Positions 30,431 through 42,545 are shown, counted from the first letter of the stretch. The stretch is 64,000 nucleotides of DNA from Psococerastis gibbosa (GCA_963971405.1 OZ020492.1:19436204-19500203); one strand, 5' to 3'. The notes: a model not told the origin generated them from the sequence alone. Numbers and translations: made by a program.

Positions 30431-33060
30431 CTAGATGAGGCTTGCCAGAGCTGCTGAGTGAAGAAAAGGAATGGTGTGCTGGAGAAGTATTGTATTGTGC
30501 GAAACTGCTTTCTGGAAATCTGTATCAGGAGGGAAGGTTCTGTATCTTGAGTAGACAGGGCATTGTATGACAATGTGAGGAATAGTTAGTCGTACCTGAC
30601 AATTGTGGCATATGGGTGGTGGGGTGCCCGCCATTAGGTGTCCATGTGTTAACCTAGTATGGCCTCTTCTCAAACGAACCACCTTCACTTGGTCTCTTCT
30701 ACTCATCTGGTGCTCAAACAAGTTCCAGCCCCCCACCCTTGGTTGTATTGTTCTTAGTTTATTTTCCTTCACAGTACTCCACTCTGTGTGCCAACATTCT
30801 GTTAAGAGGTTGTGTGCTGTAGTTTAAAAATCTGACTGGGGAAAGTAAGGGAAGGGGGGAGAATGAAGACTTGTTGCAGAATTGGCTGCGTTGTCGGCCC
30901 TGTCATTACCCTCTATCCCTATGTGGGATGGGGCCCAGAGAAACTCAATGCATTGGGTCGGTGGCAGGCATGCGATTAAATTAATAATTAGGTGTATTAG
31001 GGGATTTTTAGGATATAATTGCTGAATAGCTGTAAGTGCGGCTAAGCTGTCGGAGATGATAAGTGCTCTGTCTATGGAATGTATTAAAATATGCAATATT
31101 GCTTGATGTATAGCTACAAGTTCAGCTGCATAGACGGACGCTTGCGGCAATAAAGGTATGAGGAGAAGATCTGAATTGTATGACACACCGGCCCCTGCGC
31201 CGTACTTGGTTTTGGAGCCATCCGTATAGAAATGGTGCCATGTGTGAGTCGGGTAAAACAGCAGTTTATTCTTAAAGTATTTGTTTACAAAAACATGCGG
31301 AATAATATCTTTGGGATAATCTGTCAGGGACGTGTCGCACCGTATCTTAGGGACAATCCATGGTGGCGGCGGAGTGAACCCGAGAGTGTAATGCATTGTA
31401 ATTGGTGGCAAGCGGGTGGTTAGCTTTTCTAAAAGTAGTCGTAATCTGTAGGAATAGGGGTGAGATGATCGAGGGTGGGTTCTATAGACGGTGTCAAAAG
31501 ATGTGTCTGTTACATCAGTCAGGGTGACTAGATGTGGATTGCTAATGACTCGGGAATAAAAGGTGACCATTAACTTGTCTCTGCGAATATGCAGAGGTGG
31601 CTCCCCTGCCACTACCCCTATACTGTTTGTAGGGCTAGATTTAAAGGCACCCAGGCAAAGGCGGATGGCTGTGTTATGCACCACATCCAGAGCCCTGAAC
31701 AATGTTGTATTTGCTGAAGCGTACATGATGCAGCCATAATCGATCTTGGAACGTATCAATGCTCTGTACATCGTGAGGAGGATCTTCACATCTGCCCCCC
31801 AATTTTGATTGGCCACAACTTTCAATGCGCTCAGATCTAGAATGCATTTATGCCTGAGACTGGTTATATGCTCAGTCCAAGTGAGGCGCCTGTCCAGAGT
31901 TAAGCCTAAAAATTTATGGGATTGTTTGAATAGGATCAGATGGTTGTTTAGCGTCAGGCGGGGATGATTATTGCACCTTCTTTTTCTGCAGAAGTGAACA
32001 GCGGAAGTTTTATTTATAGAGAAGACAAAACCATTCTCTCTGGCCCACTGTTCTAGAGATCTTATAGCAAGGGTGAGTTTGTTTTTAATTACTGGCAGGC
32101 TAGGGGATGAATACATGATACACAAATCATCTATATATAGTGACGCCAAAATATCCGGCGATAAGTAGTCGCTGATTGAATTGATTGGTATAATAAATAT
32201 ACTGCAACTTAAAATGGACCCCTGGGGGGTCCCATTATCTAAACGTTCAATTCTTGATAGGGTCTCACCCAAACGGACGGTCAGGGAGCGGTCACTTAGA
32301 AAGTTCTTGATGAAGCTTAGTAGGTTCCCACAGAGTCCCCATCTTTCCATAGTTTTTAAAATTTGATGGTGCCACAGCTTGTTGTAGACGGCCTCCAAGT
32401 CAAAGAACACGGCTACGGTGTGTTGGCGACGTGTAAAACCCTGTTGTATGTTTTGAGTTACCCTTGCTAATAGATCTGTAGTCGTGCGAACTTTTCTGCC
32501 TCCACACTGGTAATTTGTGATCAACTGGCGCTGTTCGAGAATGTGCGTTAGTCTATTATTGACTAATCTTTCCATTATTTTGCATAGGCAGTTCGTTAGG
32601 GATATAGGGCGGTAAGAAGAAGGTGCACCGGAATTTTTTTGTGGCTTTCGTATGGGTATTAGTATGGAGTGACGCCACGCTCCTGGAAATTTATGTTTTG
32701 TCCATATTGCATTGTATAGCGCAAGTAGCAGCGATTTATAGTGTTGTGGCATCTCTTTAATGAAAATATATGGAAGGGAATCAGGTCCGGGGGCCGTGTT
32801 TTTACATTGGGAAAGCGCGTATTGCAATTCTTTCAAAGTAAATTGGGCGTTGTAGGGTTCATTGTGCCCCCCTGTTACCGTAATTGGGGAGGCTTCCAGA
32901 ATGGACTTCGACATAAGGGAGGTTAGGGGAATACATTCATTACTCGAAATTTCCCCAAAAAAAATTGCAAACTGGTTCGCGATATCTTGTATACTAGTGT
33001 AACAACGACCTTCAATGTGTAGTGGACCCCAGTTTACTGGTCGTGTTATGCCTCTTATAT
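30431..33060 (-). pseudogene. Jockey-like non-LTR retrotransposon ORF2 (RT + RNase H), 5'-truncated
   Basis: One frame covers RT, RNase H and the C-terminal Cys/His region, interrupted by a single TAA at 30824-30826. In the long ORF (start 32914): RT block SYRPISLTN about 100, motif A Asp172 (FFDLEAVYNKL), TPQGSIL about 229, catalytic box Y-I-D-D at 260-263 (Y-A-D-D is commoner), thumb FLGLTLDR about 335. RNase H has Asp565 (TDGSK), Glu598, Asp622 (SDS) and Asp671 (GNDRAD). After the stop the same frame gives RLRRGHTRLTHGHLM and a C-x2-C...H...C knuckle. The frame also continues upstream without ATG to about 33060, where AT-rich DNA begins; the endonuclease is missing, as expected of 5' truncation. 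Young and nearly intact, but it cannot move by itself. Confidence 0.85.
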
Positions 33061-33215
33061 GCCTAATATAAAATTTTATATATTATATTACTAGTATATA
33101 TATAATATAATATATTATACTATACTATATATAATACTATTATTACTATATATAATATTACTACTATATACTATAGTATATACTATATACTTATATAGTA
33201 ATATTATAATTTAAA
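33061..33215. repeat. AT-rich, TATA/ATAT low-complexity block
   Basis: Almost purely A and T with many short palindromes (TATACTATAGTATATACTAT). It abuts the truncated end of the LINE. Confidence 0.8.
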
Positions 33216-33554
33216 ATAAAAGAAATCATTGGAGCCAGGTGGCTGCAGGACATGCAGAGTAGGGGTACTAGACACAAGTACTTATTAGGTGACTTACTGA
33301 GGCGATTGAATTAATGTCACCATAGCTCACTATATAGGTAACATGAATCGACCTTGATATATGTTGCGGGGTTCGCTCGGAGTTAAAAGGGCAGTTCAAC
33401 TAATCCGGAATTAGTGATTGTAGGAATGTCGCCGATTGGGTACATTAAGCGAACAAAAACATTATTGTAAGCACATTAGAATCCGCCTATAGACTAAGTA
33501 GGTACCTACTGTATAACATACCGACATTATTTAAAATGTATGTATTTGTACATG

Positions 33555-33748
33555 GACATGTAGAGTAGTGGTACAGACTCCGTCTTTCACACGGAAGGTA
33601 GTTGTTTCGAGTCCCACACTTGCTACTTTTTCTGGCCATGCTTCGGAGGACATGTCAAGCAGGCGGACCTTAGTTTAGTGTAAGATAGGGCTTTATAGCC
33701 CGAACTCCGCTAGGTTGTCTTAGTAATAGAACACGAAAAACAATATTT
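33555..33748 (+). repeat. SINE B, plus strand
   Basis: Full unit: TAGAGTAGTGGTACAGACTC, box B GTTTCGAGTCCC, GGCCATGCTTCGGAGGACAT, CTCCGCTAGGTTGTCTTAGT and a T-rich tail. A head fragment precedes it at 33243-33275. Confidence 0.75.
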
Positions 33749-33968
33749 TTTTTTTTTATTTTTTTTTTATGTAATCAGTCCCAGAGACAGGCGTCCACCG
33801 TTTTTGATAACCTATTCCTGCATATAAATGAAACATTTACTATACGTACGTGCCCCATTATCTACTCGACTTGTTATAAATAGCCTAACCTTAAGAGTAT
33901 ACAACTCATTACCAGGTTAAACTGGAGTAGGCGGCAGTACTCTATCTAAAAAAAACACGCCTTTATTG

Positions 33969-34839
33969 CGTTCCAATTTATACGTAGTATAAGGAAAGCA
34001 TTGTGACGGTCGAAATTTTCGATTCCGAGATTTCAACGGATTTACACGTTTTGAGGTCCCAGGAACCCAAAAAAGTGGTTTTTACGAAATATCTGTCTGT
34101 CGCTCTGTCGCTCTGTCTGTCTGTTTGTTCGTCGATTTCCGGGCAAACTACTCAGTCGATCTTGATGAAATTCTGCATGTAGGTTTAAAAAAATCATACC
34201 TCGGGATCATTTTATTTTTATTTTGGGCTACCTCAATTTCGGTGGGTTTTACATTCAAAAAACTCCAAAAAAACTTCTAAAAAAATTATTTATCCAAAAC
34301 GGCTCCAACAATTTCTTTTAAATTCACATATATTATAGTCGTATTAGTTCTGCCAAATGCGCGGGGTTACTTGCTCCTTGATAGTTTGCTTCTGGGGGTA
34401 AAAAAATAAAAATAACTAAATTTTAATGAAAAATGACTAAAAAATAATTTTTCCGTGAAACCTTTCCATCGATGATTTCTACCATCAGGCATGTTTTAGG
34501 TGTTAAATTGAGTAACGAAACCGGACAGGTTGCTTTCCCAGAAAAGTATTTGGTTTTGTAGAAAAAATGTTTTTTTTAAAAAAATGATAGAAAATTCACG
34601 TTGAAATGCATTGCGCGCCCTGACAGTATTGCTGAATGGTAATGTGTTGGTCTGACCCATCTAGAATTTACCTCATCTCTAGTGACATCAGGTGAAGAAC
34701 ACCACACTCCCCCCCCCCCTCCCCGAGATATCGGAAATTTAACCATAGGAAAATGATTTACCATGAAATTACTCATTTTCTCTATCTACTAATTTAGATA
34801 AATTGGAAAGCATGTTCGAGTAAACTCGGACCGGTTCTT
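33969..34839 (+). mobile_element. Repeat A copy 7, full length
   Basis: Same start (TTCCAATTTATACGTAGTAT), TCTG array (34090-34130), C run (34707-34724), inner TAGATAAATTGGAAAGCA and terminal hairpin with CCGGTTCTT. Confidence 0.78.
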
Positions 34840-35089
34840 GGCTTTGTGGCACCGGTTACTAGAAAAATGTGTAATGTTTTTTTTGGCTAAATACATGTAT
34901 TACTATTATTAATATATTATTATTAATCTATTCTTGCATTAAATGAAACCGGTTTTAATAAGAAACATTTACTGTACGTGCCCCATTATCTACTTGACTT
35001 GTTATAAATAGCCTATACTAATAATTATATTGCATCATTTTAGAGTTGCAACAGTAAGAATATTTTTTTTTTATTTTTTTTTTATTTTT
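34840..35089. other. No gene seen
   Basis: AT-rich spacer with ATT repeats near 34905-34930. Confidence 0.35.
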
Positions 35090-35150
35090 ATAAAAAGATA
35101 AATCGCTTACAAACAATTTAATGAATGTATCCGATTGGTAACCAACAGGA
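35090..35150 (-). repeat. SINE C tail fragment
   Basis: Complement of the C tail: AAATCGCTTACAAACAATTT then AATGTATCCGATTGG. Confidence 0.5.
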
Positions 35151-35305
35151 GACTCCTTCGGAGCACATTTCTACGCTGGATTTAACCACGAAACCTCCAA
35201 CATGTGCTGACATAGATGCAGTGGGAACTTCTGCCCAGGTATCCCCTAATTTAATGACGCACACTTGAGAACTCATATTTGCACGGACTTGACTTGACGG
35301 ATTTT

Positions 35306-35645
35306 GGAGGTGTTAATATCAATTTGAAAACTTCAAACTACTTTAGTTCTTTTCCACTTTCCTTACTCTTTCTAGGCATGTGTACAGTTTTACTATCCGT
35401 CTCTTCGTTCAGGCTCAGGTGAGTTAGTAAGCCATCACTGTTTCGTCGGAAAACAGGCTCAAGGGGCACTTTTGAATTTACTTGCATGAGTAAAAAAAAT
35501 TCCACAGCCTGCAATTTTCAACCGAAATTAATTTTTAATGTCTCATTAGAAGCAGTATGAATTAAGAATTAAGAACGAGTATTAATATATTTTTTTCAAA
35601 ATCACCCCTTCAGCCCTTAGACGCGAGTGGAACACAAAATTTGGC
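35306..35645. repeat. Repeat G copy 2
   Basis: Aligns with 8161-8500 over its whole length. A run of about 17 G follows directly. Confidence 0.65.
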
Positions 35646-35884
35646 TTTGGGGGGGGGGGGGGGTCAGGTTTTCAACAAAAATCGGCCTCTTTCGGCCGCG
35701 TTATTATTATCTATTTTAAAAATTCAAACTTCTTAACTACTTAAAACAATTATTTGTTTTACATTGTGAGACTAGTGTGTGTATTTAGCGGTTTGGTAAT
35801 ATTGAAAAATACTACATTTTGAAAAATATTATATATTGAAAAAAACCGAGTGTGTGCTTAAGACCGCACGGCACAAGTGACAAC

Positions 35885-37650
35885 TTTTTTTTTGAATGAA
35901 TGGATGTTATTATGTTAAAAATTGTTGAGACAATTATACATTCGTCAAGTACAATACAAGATAAAAATACATATCATTTTAAAGCACACAGTTTACATAA
36001 ACTACCTATCCTGCTAAAAGTAGACCTTCATTTCATGACATATCTAAAGATCTACTAAAGGTCAGAGAGAGAGGTATAAGCTTTCCTTAGGTGCCCATTC
36101 CATTGACCGGCTAGGGCTATTTCCAAAAACGGTGACGTGGTAGCAGACATTCAAGACTTAGGTGGCGTTTCCACCAACCCCGCATTGCAGAATTGACGGA
36201 AATGTTTATTTTCCTCTATGCCATAGTTAAAATTGATCAATGATCATACAGTAAAATCACAAACAAACAAACTATAATTAAAAAAATGGCGTCATGGGAT
36301 ATGTTAAGTACAAACATTTTAATAGATTTCTATATATAGAAAAATTCTAATTTCCGTCATTGTCATTTGCATTCTGCAATGCGAGATCGGTGGAAACGCA
36401 ACCTATGTGTTGAATGTCTGCTACCACGTCACTGTTTTTGGAAATAGCCCTAGCCGGTCAATGGAATGGGCGCCTTATGAGTATTTCCTTAACCTTCGGC
36501 CTAAATGCGTTTAGTGGCAATGCTCCGGTTTCCTGGTGAAATGCGTTGTAAATCTTAACTGCCCAGTAATTCGTTGAATTTTTCACTCTATTTATTCTGT
36601 TGTATGGGACTTGCACGTTTCTGTTTTTTAAGAATCTAGTGTTGTGATTATGCTGGGGGGTTCTGTACAGGTCTTACCGCTCGTGAGCATATACAGCACA
36701 TTTATAAGCGTACGAGGAATAAAGAGTTGGTATATTTAACTGCACAAAGGCCCCCCGGCAGTCATCTCTGTAGCTAAGCTTAGCTAATATTCGAACTCCC
36801 TGCGCTGCATCTTAAATGCTAGGCTGGACAGTGGGGCATGTCCCCAAGCCAACACTGCATAAACTGAGCGGCTGTGAAAGAGCCCATAATAAGCCGTGAA
36901 AAGAGTCATTTCATCTATACATTTTGAAATATTTCTTATTAAATCGGTTATTTTACTTAATTGGTTCGCCAGTTTTTCGGAATGGATCTCCCAGTTTAGG
37001 GTTGGATCGAGGTACACGCCCAGCAAGCGAGCTTCACTGGGATTAGCTATGCCAGAGAGATATCGAAGGGAGAATGTCATATGCACCGTTTTGTTTTCGT
37101 TTAGTGTGAGCCTGTTTGAGATCATCCACTCGTGTATTGTGGAGTTCGCCACTTTGTTTAGTGCTTCTGCTTCAGAATAGACTTTATGGGATGATACCGA
37201 TGCACAATCATCTGCGCACATTAGGCTGAAGGACAGCTTAAGGGTACGGGGTAATTCATTCGTAAAGACGATGAAATACAGTGGGCCGAGGATTGAGCCT
37301 TGTGGGATTGAATAGGGTCCGGATCCTCTGTTCTTGAGGTATGAAGCGATGAGAGCAATCGCTGATTCAGAGAAGTTGTATGGTTTTAGCTTTTTTTTAA
37401 ATAGCTCATGGGGGACGCAATCGAAGCCCTTTGTGACGTCATACATACTGGCTTTTGCAAAGTTCCCGTCCGCGAAGTCCTCAAGAATTCTATTGGTGAA
37501 GTTAAGAATGGCAGTCTCAGTATTACGTTTTTTTCTAAAACCAAACTGCTCTTCCGTGAAGATAAAGTGATTTTCGAAATGCCCTTGAAATTGTACATTA
37601 AGTGTCTTCTCGAAAGCTTGAACCTAAACTTCATTGGCAATCCCAATTAA
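35885..37650 (-). pseudogene. CR1-like LINE reverse transcriptase, 3' half, broken by a MITE
   Basis: Minus-strand fragments read, in order, EEQFGFRKKRNTETAILNF (37500-37600), MYDVTKGFDCVPHELF (motif A), IPQGSILGPLYFIVF, catalytic box C-A-D-D in place of Y-A-D-D, LLGVYLDPTLNW (thumb), then AKLSYRDDCRGAFVQLNIP-type C-terminal sequence at about 36700. Two or more frameshifts or stops are visible. A Harbinger MITE (36090-36474) interrupts the last codons. A poly(A)-like run (T on plus, 35884-35893) marks the 3' end and the 5' end is truncated near 37650. No RNase H domain. Confidence 0.7.
36090..36474. mobile_element. PIF/Harbinger-type foldback MITE, copy 2
   Basis: Flanked by TTA on both sides (36087-36089, 36475-36477). 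Termini GGTGCCCATTCCATTG and CAATGGAATGGGCGCC. The centre contains TGATCAATGATCATACAG and a segment missing from copy 1. Confidence 0.8.
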
Positions 37651-37829
37651 TTTATATGTATATATCTACCATGTGAAAGATGGAGTCCGTACCGCTATTT
37701 TACAATGTGGACATGTCAAATTGCACTCAAGCTTGGATGCGCTTTAACTGTCAGTTAACAGCTTTGTCAGATCAGATAATGCACAGCTATAACACAATAT
37801 TACTGCAATATAGCGTTATGACTAATCAA

Positions 37830-38704
37830 AAGAACCGGTCCGAGTTTACTCGAACATGTTTTCCAATTTATGAATTAGTAGGAAGAGAAAATGTTTAATT
37901 TCATGGTAAATAATTTTGCTGTGGTTAAATTTGGGATATCATGGGGGGGGGGGGGGTCGTCCACCTGACGTCAGTGGAGATGACGTAAATTCTAGATAGA
38001 ACAGACCAACACATTACCTCACAGCAATAATGGCAAGGCACGCAATGCATTTCAGCGTGAATTTGCTTTCATTTTTTCAAAAAAAAGTTTTTTGCACAAA
38101 ACCAAATAGGCCTAGTTTTTTTGGGAAAACAAACTGTCCGGTTTCGTTACTCAATTTAACACCTAAAACTTGCCTGAAGGTAGAAATCATCGATAGAAAG
38201 GTTTCGCAGAAAAATTATTTTCAAGTCATTTTTCATTAAAATTAAGTTATTTTAATTTTTTTACCCCCAGAAGCAAACTATCAAGGGGTAAGCGACCCCC
38301 CATATTTTATCAACATTAATAACGACTAGAATATATGTGAATTTAAAAGAAATCGTTGGAGCCGTTTTGGACAAATAATTTTTTTGACGTTTTTTTGGAG
38401 TTTTTTGAATGTAAAACCCCCCCAAATTGAGTTAGCCCAAAAAAAAAAAAAATTATCCCGTGGTATGGTTTTTGTGAACCTACATGTCCAATTTCACACA
38501 AATCCACTGTGTAGTTTGCCCGGAAATCGATGAACAGACAGACAGACAGATAGACAGACATACAGAGCGACAGACAGACATTTCGTTAAAACCACTTTTT
38601 GGGGTTCCTGGGACCTCAAAACGTGTAAATCCGTTGAAATCTCGGAATCAAAAATTTCGACCATCACAAAGCTTTCCTTATACTATGTATAAATTGGAAA
38701 GCAA
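37830..38704 (-). mobile_element. Repeat A copy 8, full length
   Basis: Reversed: AAGAACCGGTCCGAGTTTAC on the left, poly(G) at 37943, CAGA array at 38535-38580 and TATAAATTGGAAAGCA at the right. Confidence 0.78.
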
Positions 38705-39102
38705 TAAAAAAAATTATTCCGTTTGATACGTATCCTATGTGTAGTATGTGACTAAGGAAGGTGTTTTTAGACCCATTATGTACCTGAGTTAGACGTTGCT
38801 GAAATTGAGATGATGTCCACATCCAAAAACAAATTGTATATAAACTTAAATACACAAGCATAATAATAAATGCGAGACCGTTCACACTAGCAGCGCTATC
38901 GAGGAGTTGAAACATTGCAATTTATTCATCTCTTTGGGTTGAGTAAGTCTCCGATCGCTGATAACGGGTAACGCAGTGATGCCTTGGCTTTTGACAGTTC
39001 TTCTGTTCAGACAAAATTAATTTATTTCTGTTATCGTTGTTACCTTAACAGTATTTAAGTATTTAAGTATAACAGATGTTTGACTATTTTACTATTTTAC
39101 AA
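38705..39102. other. No gene seen
   Basis: No supported feature. The minus ORF 38664-38915 overlaps repeat A and lacks a motif. Confidence 0.35.
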
Positions 39103-39280
39103 TAATACCGTAGTCACAAAATTTGCAATAATAGTCCTACAAATGCCCTTAAGAAAGAATGCGGTTAATACCATATCAAATCACTTTTGTGAGCGTTCAA
39201 ACATTCTTTATGTAATATTGGAGAATAATGTACCATAGTCAATTACAATACTTCCATACCGTACTCATTTTTCTTCTCAG

Positions 39281-39709
39281 TGTGGAGTGAAGACACATAC
39301 AATCTCCTCGGGTCCTTACAATCAACGAACTACTTTGAGGATTCACAAGAGAGACCATACTGATGAAAAGCCTTTCCCCTGTAAGAACTGCCCGAAGTCC
39401 TTCAATTGCCGCTCTAACCGAAGAAGACATATGAGAATCCATAAAGGAGAATGGCCTTTCTCATGTGGTCACTGCTCGAAGGCCTTCCGTGAAAACTCTA
39501 ACCTAAAAAGACATATGACAATCCATACAGGAGAAAGACCTATCTCATGTGCGCACTGCTCGAATTCCTTCAATTACAGCTCTGACTTAAAAAGACATAT
39601 GAGAATCCATACAGGAGAGAAGCCTTTCTTATGTAGGCAATGCTCGAAGGCCTTCCGTCATAACCATCACTTACAAAGACATATGGCCACCCATTGTGAT
39701 AAGAATTGA
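39281..39709 (+). CDS. C2H2 zinc-finger exon, four intact fingers
   Basis: Acceptor TTTTTCTTCTCAG ends at 39280 and the frame opens with TGT GGA. No ATG is needed; this is an internal or last exon. Numbered from 39287 (residue 1), fingers have Cys32/Cys35/His48/His52, then 60/63/76/80, 88/91/104/108 and 116/119/132/136: perfect 28-residue spacing with HTGEKP-like linkers. A first finger before them is ruined (its cysteines read His and Ser) while the copy at 42160 still has CKICSRS there. The reading frame ends at TGA inside a Penelope-like insertion, and a further finger remnant lies beyond it at 40145. Likely a nuclear DNA-binding protein of the ZNF class, or one that is becoming a pseudogene. 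Confidence 0.65.
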   Translation, partial: CGVKTHTISSGPYNQRTTLRIHKRDHTDEKPFPCKNCPKSFNCRSNRRRHMRIHKGEWPFSCGHCSKAFRENSNLKRHMTIHTGERPISCAHCSNSFNYSSDLKRHMRIHTGEKPFLCRQCSKAFRHNHHLQRHMATHCDKN

Positions 39710-40086
39710 CTTGATAAAAATATTACATGAAAACATATAAATATATACGTTCACGACCGGTTTCGACAGATTGTCATTCTCAAGTGAGCAAATAAAGCTT
39801 AAAATAAAAACAAGTAACTGCAAGTTATAAACATTAAGTCGCGATATAAATACAAATACCTTACATATACGATTGTGCTGCCAAGTGCAACAAAGGAGAA
39901 TTGCTAATAAACTTTATATCATTTAATAGGGGCATATTCCTTCTTTTAATAGCTTGTTTTATTTCAATGGTTTCAAGTTATCCAGCAATATTCCTTTGTG
40001 GGCTATGACTGTGTAATAATTTAAAATCATTTAAGGTACATAAATGTCCTGTGTTGTTCCTATGTAATATTTTTATCAAGTCAACT
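39704..40086 (-). mobile_element. Penelope-like element 3' remnant in the zinc-finger array
   Basis: Ends ATTGACTTGATAAAAATATT and its complement (40062-40086) form a 25-bp inverted repeat. On the minus strand NTGHLCTLNDFKLLHS, a stop, then LETIEIKQAIKRRNMPLLND and ISNSPLL resemble the Penelope tail at 27929. It provides the stop codon of the zinc-finger frame. Confidence 0.55.
39751..39787 (-). ncRNA. Hammerhead-like motif
   Basis: Minus strand: TCAC, TTGAGAA, T, GACA-ATC-TGTC hairpin, GAAAC, CG, GTC, GTGA. Stem I (TCAC/GTGA), stem II and the GAAA are all there, with cleavage expected after GTC. Two core positions differ from CUGANGA, so activity is unlikely. Confidence 0.45.
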
Positions 40087-40144
40087 CTTATTATAATGTG
40101 TTCGAAATATTACAAAGTTACAAAGGAAGACTATTTTATATATT

Positions 40145-40250
40145 TGAACAACCCATACAGAAGGAAAGCCTTCCTCATGTAAGATCCGCTTGAAGTCCTT
40201 TGCTTGCAGCTCTTACCTAAAAGCACATATTGTGAGAGTTCATCCCTCAG
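40145..40250 (+). pseudogene. Zinc-finger remnant downstream of the insertion
   Basis: Reads THTEGKPSSCKIRLKSFACS then SSYLKAHIVRVHPSA: linker, first Cys, Arg in place of the second Cys, then the two histidines. It was once continuous with the array at 39281. Confidence 0.55.
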
Positions 40251-40989
40251 CTGCAAACTCAGCTTTTCAGATTATCTTTTATATACTTTTGACAAAAGCG
40301 AATTTGCTCGCGTTTTTTCCTACTTCCCTTTCCTCCGTTTCTGATGAAAATATATTCATCTTCATTAGCTACCCATGTCTATTAACAAACGGATTGGAAG
40401 ATCATAGGGTGGAAAATATACAATAATTCATTTTAGATTGACTTATATTTAAATTAATTAATTAAATTAAATAGCCTAAAAAGTATTAGTTATTTTAATT
40501 TTTTAGACTGGTTTCAGTCGGATTGTGGTTATTTTCCCCAAACTCCAAACATCTTAACCTGCAATTTCAGTATTATAATCCATAAATTTTAATCTAATTT
40601 AATTTTCTACATTTGAATATAATTAAACTATTGTAATTTTAACGTAGTTCAAGGCAAAATGTGCTTATTTTCCCTATACTGTGTATCTTAACCAGCTTTT
40701 AATTACATGTTCAGTAACTTCTAGGCTCATTTAATTTCCTACAGTTAAACTAATGGTTAGCCTATAATTTTAAACTACATATTTTATTGTAATGCAAACA
40801 GTAATGTGGTAATTTCAGTATTTTTCACTTTTCCCCTGAACGACTCAACGTTGTTTTTGTATGAGGTATAATCAGTTTCCTGGTAGCCAATGCTTTTTGA
40901 AATTCAGAAGTGGTAGCCATTAGTCATTGCCAGTTTCTTCTGAATATGAAATATGCTTTAATGACTAGTGACCTGACGTAAGTACGGGA
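40251..40989. other. No gene seen
   Basis: Very AT-rich sequence without identifiable features. Confidence 0.35.
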
Positions 40990-41090
40990 AAATTAGGGTC
41001 GTGGCTGATTTGGTGCAGAGGTCATCAAGATATGGACTCAAGTCCGAATCCCGTTTTTAGTCAATTTTTTCATGTCCTCCTGTCTAATAA
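40990..41090 (+). repeat. tRNA-like SINE E copy 2
   Basis: TGGTGCAGAGGTCATCAAGA, then CTCAAGTCCGAATCCCG as a box B region, then the tail TTCATGTCCTCCTGTCT shared with 10072-10190. Confidence 0.4.
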
Positions 41091-42000
41091 AGAGGTGGTT
41101 TTTTACTGAGTTTAATAAGTTCTCAGTAACATTGAACATTACTATTGCTGTAGATACGATATTAAGGCGAGTTACGTTCTCACAAGGCGCATTTCCTATT
41201 TTTGAGCGCAAGCCTCTCGCCTACAGGCCTCTAAATGAAAGCTCTGACGGGGTCCAGGTCAACCGCTGTTTGCCTTTAGGTCAAGTGACCTGAGGTCAAC
41301 CTGATTTTTGCTTTCCAATTTATTTTGACTTATGTTCCCGGTTATGTTCACTCTGGTGTGATGGCTAATCATTGCCTCTGTTTGAGATGCAATAGGTTTT
41401 TATGGGTGATTAATAATTGTTCGCAGTTGCGAGGATTCTATTTTGTAGATTTCAGAGTTTTTAAAATTAGCCTAGAATTTATTTATTTTTAATAAAGCTT
41501 ACAGGCCAATTTAGGGAAAATATTCCTCCCAACAGTAAACAGTAAAGTAGCCGCGATTTAAAAAAAAACAGTAGTGATAATAATATTTTTAATTGAAGCC
41601 TAACGAGTATTTCATTCCTCTTTCCTTATGGAACTCAATACCCACTAAAATACGTCACTCCACATCAATAAACCTATTTAAGAAAAACTACTCAAAATGC
41701 AAAAGATGACCGTCAGGTATCGAACAATACCTTGTGAGTGAATGAGTGCGTGTCGTGAAACTGTGAGTGTGAGTGAGCTGGAATGGCTATATATATGTGT
41801 GAATGTGAATGTGTGAATGAGATTATTACTTATAACGTTCATCACAATTTTTGGCCCTAATATTCGCTGCGAACATGGTTGTGTTTTTTTTTTTTTTTTT
41901 ACATTAAAGGCGATAATAATTATAATTATTATTATTATTGTCATTGTACAGTGTACATGGTTGCATAATCGTTCAACCACAGGAAATCAGTATAGGTAGG
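41091..42000. other. No gene seen
   Basis: Contains GTGAGTGTGAGTGAG and GTGAATGTGAATG short arrays near 41765-41815, a T run at 41885 and an ATT array at 41925. ORFs there are low-complexity readings. Confidence 0.4.
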
Positions 42001-42159
42001 TATAATACCGTAGTCACAAAATTTGCAATAATAAATTAATAAAGAATGCGGTTAATACCATATCAAATAACTTTTATGAACGTTCAAAATTTCGCTATGT
42101 AACATTTGATTATAATGTACCATAGTCAATTACAATACCGTACTCATTTTTCTTCTCAG

Positions 42160-42505
42160 TGTGGAGAGATGACATGTAAAATCTGCTCGAGGTCTAACAA
42201 TCAATGAACTACTTTGAGGATTTTACATGAGTGACCACACTGGTGAAAAGCGTTTCCCATGTAAGAACTGCTCGAAGTCCTTCAATTGCAGCTCTCACCT
42301 AAAATGACATATGAGAATCCATACAGGAGAAAGGCCTTTCCCATGTGTACACTGCTCGAAGGCCTTCCGTCACGACTTTCATCTAAAAGTGCATATGAGA
42401 ATCCATTCAGCAGAAAAGCCTCCCTTATGTGCGCACTGCTCGAAGGCCTTCCGTCAAAACTCTCATCTAAAAAAACATATGAAAGCCCATTATAATAAGA
42501 GTTAA
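42160..42505 (+). pseudogene. Zinc-finger exon, degenerate copy
   Basis: Same acceptor (TTTTTCTTCTCAG) and opening TGT GGA. It retains the first finger's CKIC, but a TGA follows after NNQ and an indel shifts the frame. The last part (42311-42505) still reads two clean fingers: PCVHCSKAFRHDFHLKVHM and LCAHCSKAFRQNSHLKKHM. Confidence 0.65.
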
Positions 42506-42545
42506 CTTGATAAAAATATCAAAAAAAACATATAAAAATATATCG

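Larger units (their letters stand above)
39103..39965 (+). repeat. Segmental duplication, copy 1 (zinc-finger unit)
   Basis: TACCGTAGTCACAAAATTTG, ATGTACCATAGTCAATTACA, the zinc-finger exon and the Penelope remnant recur in the same order at 42001-42745, about 3 kb away in direct orientation. Confidence 0.75.
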
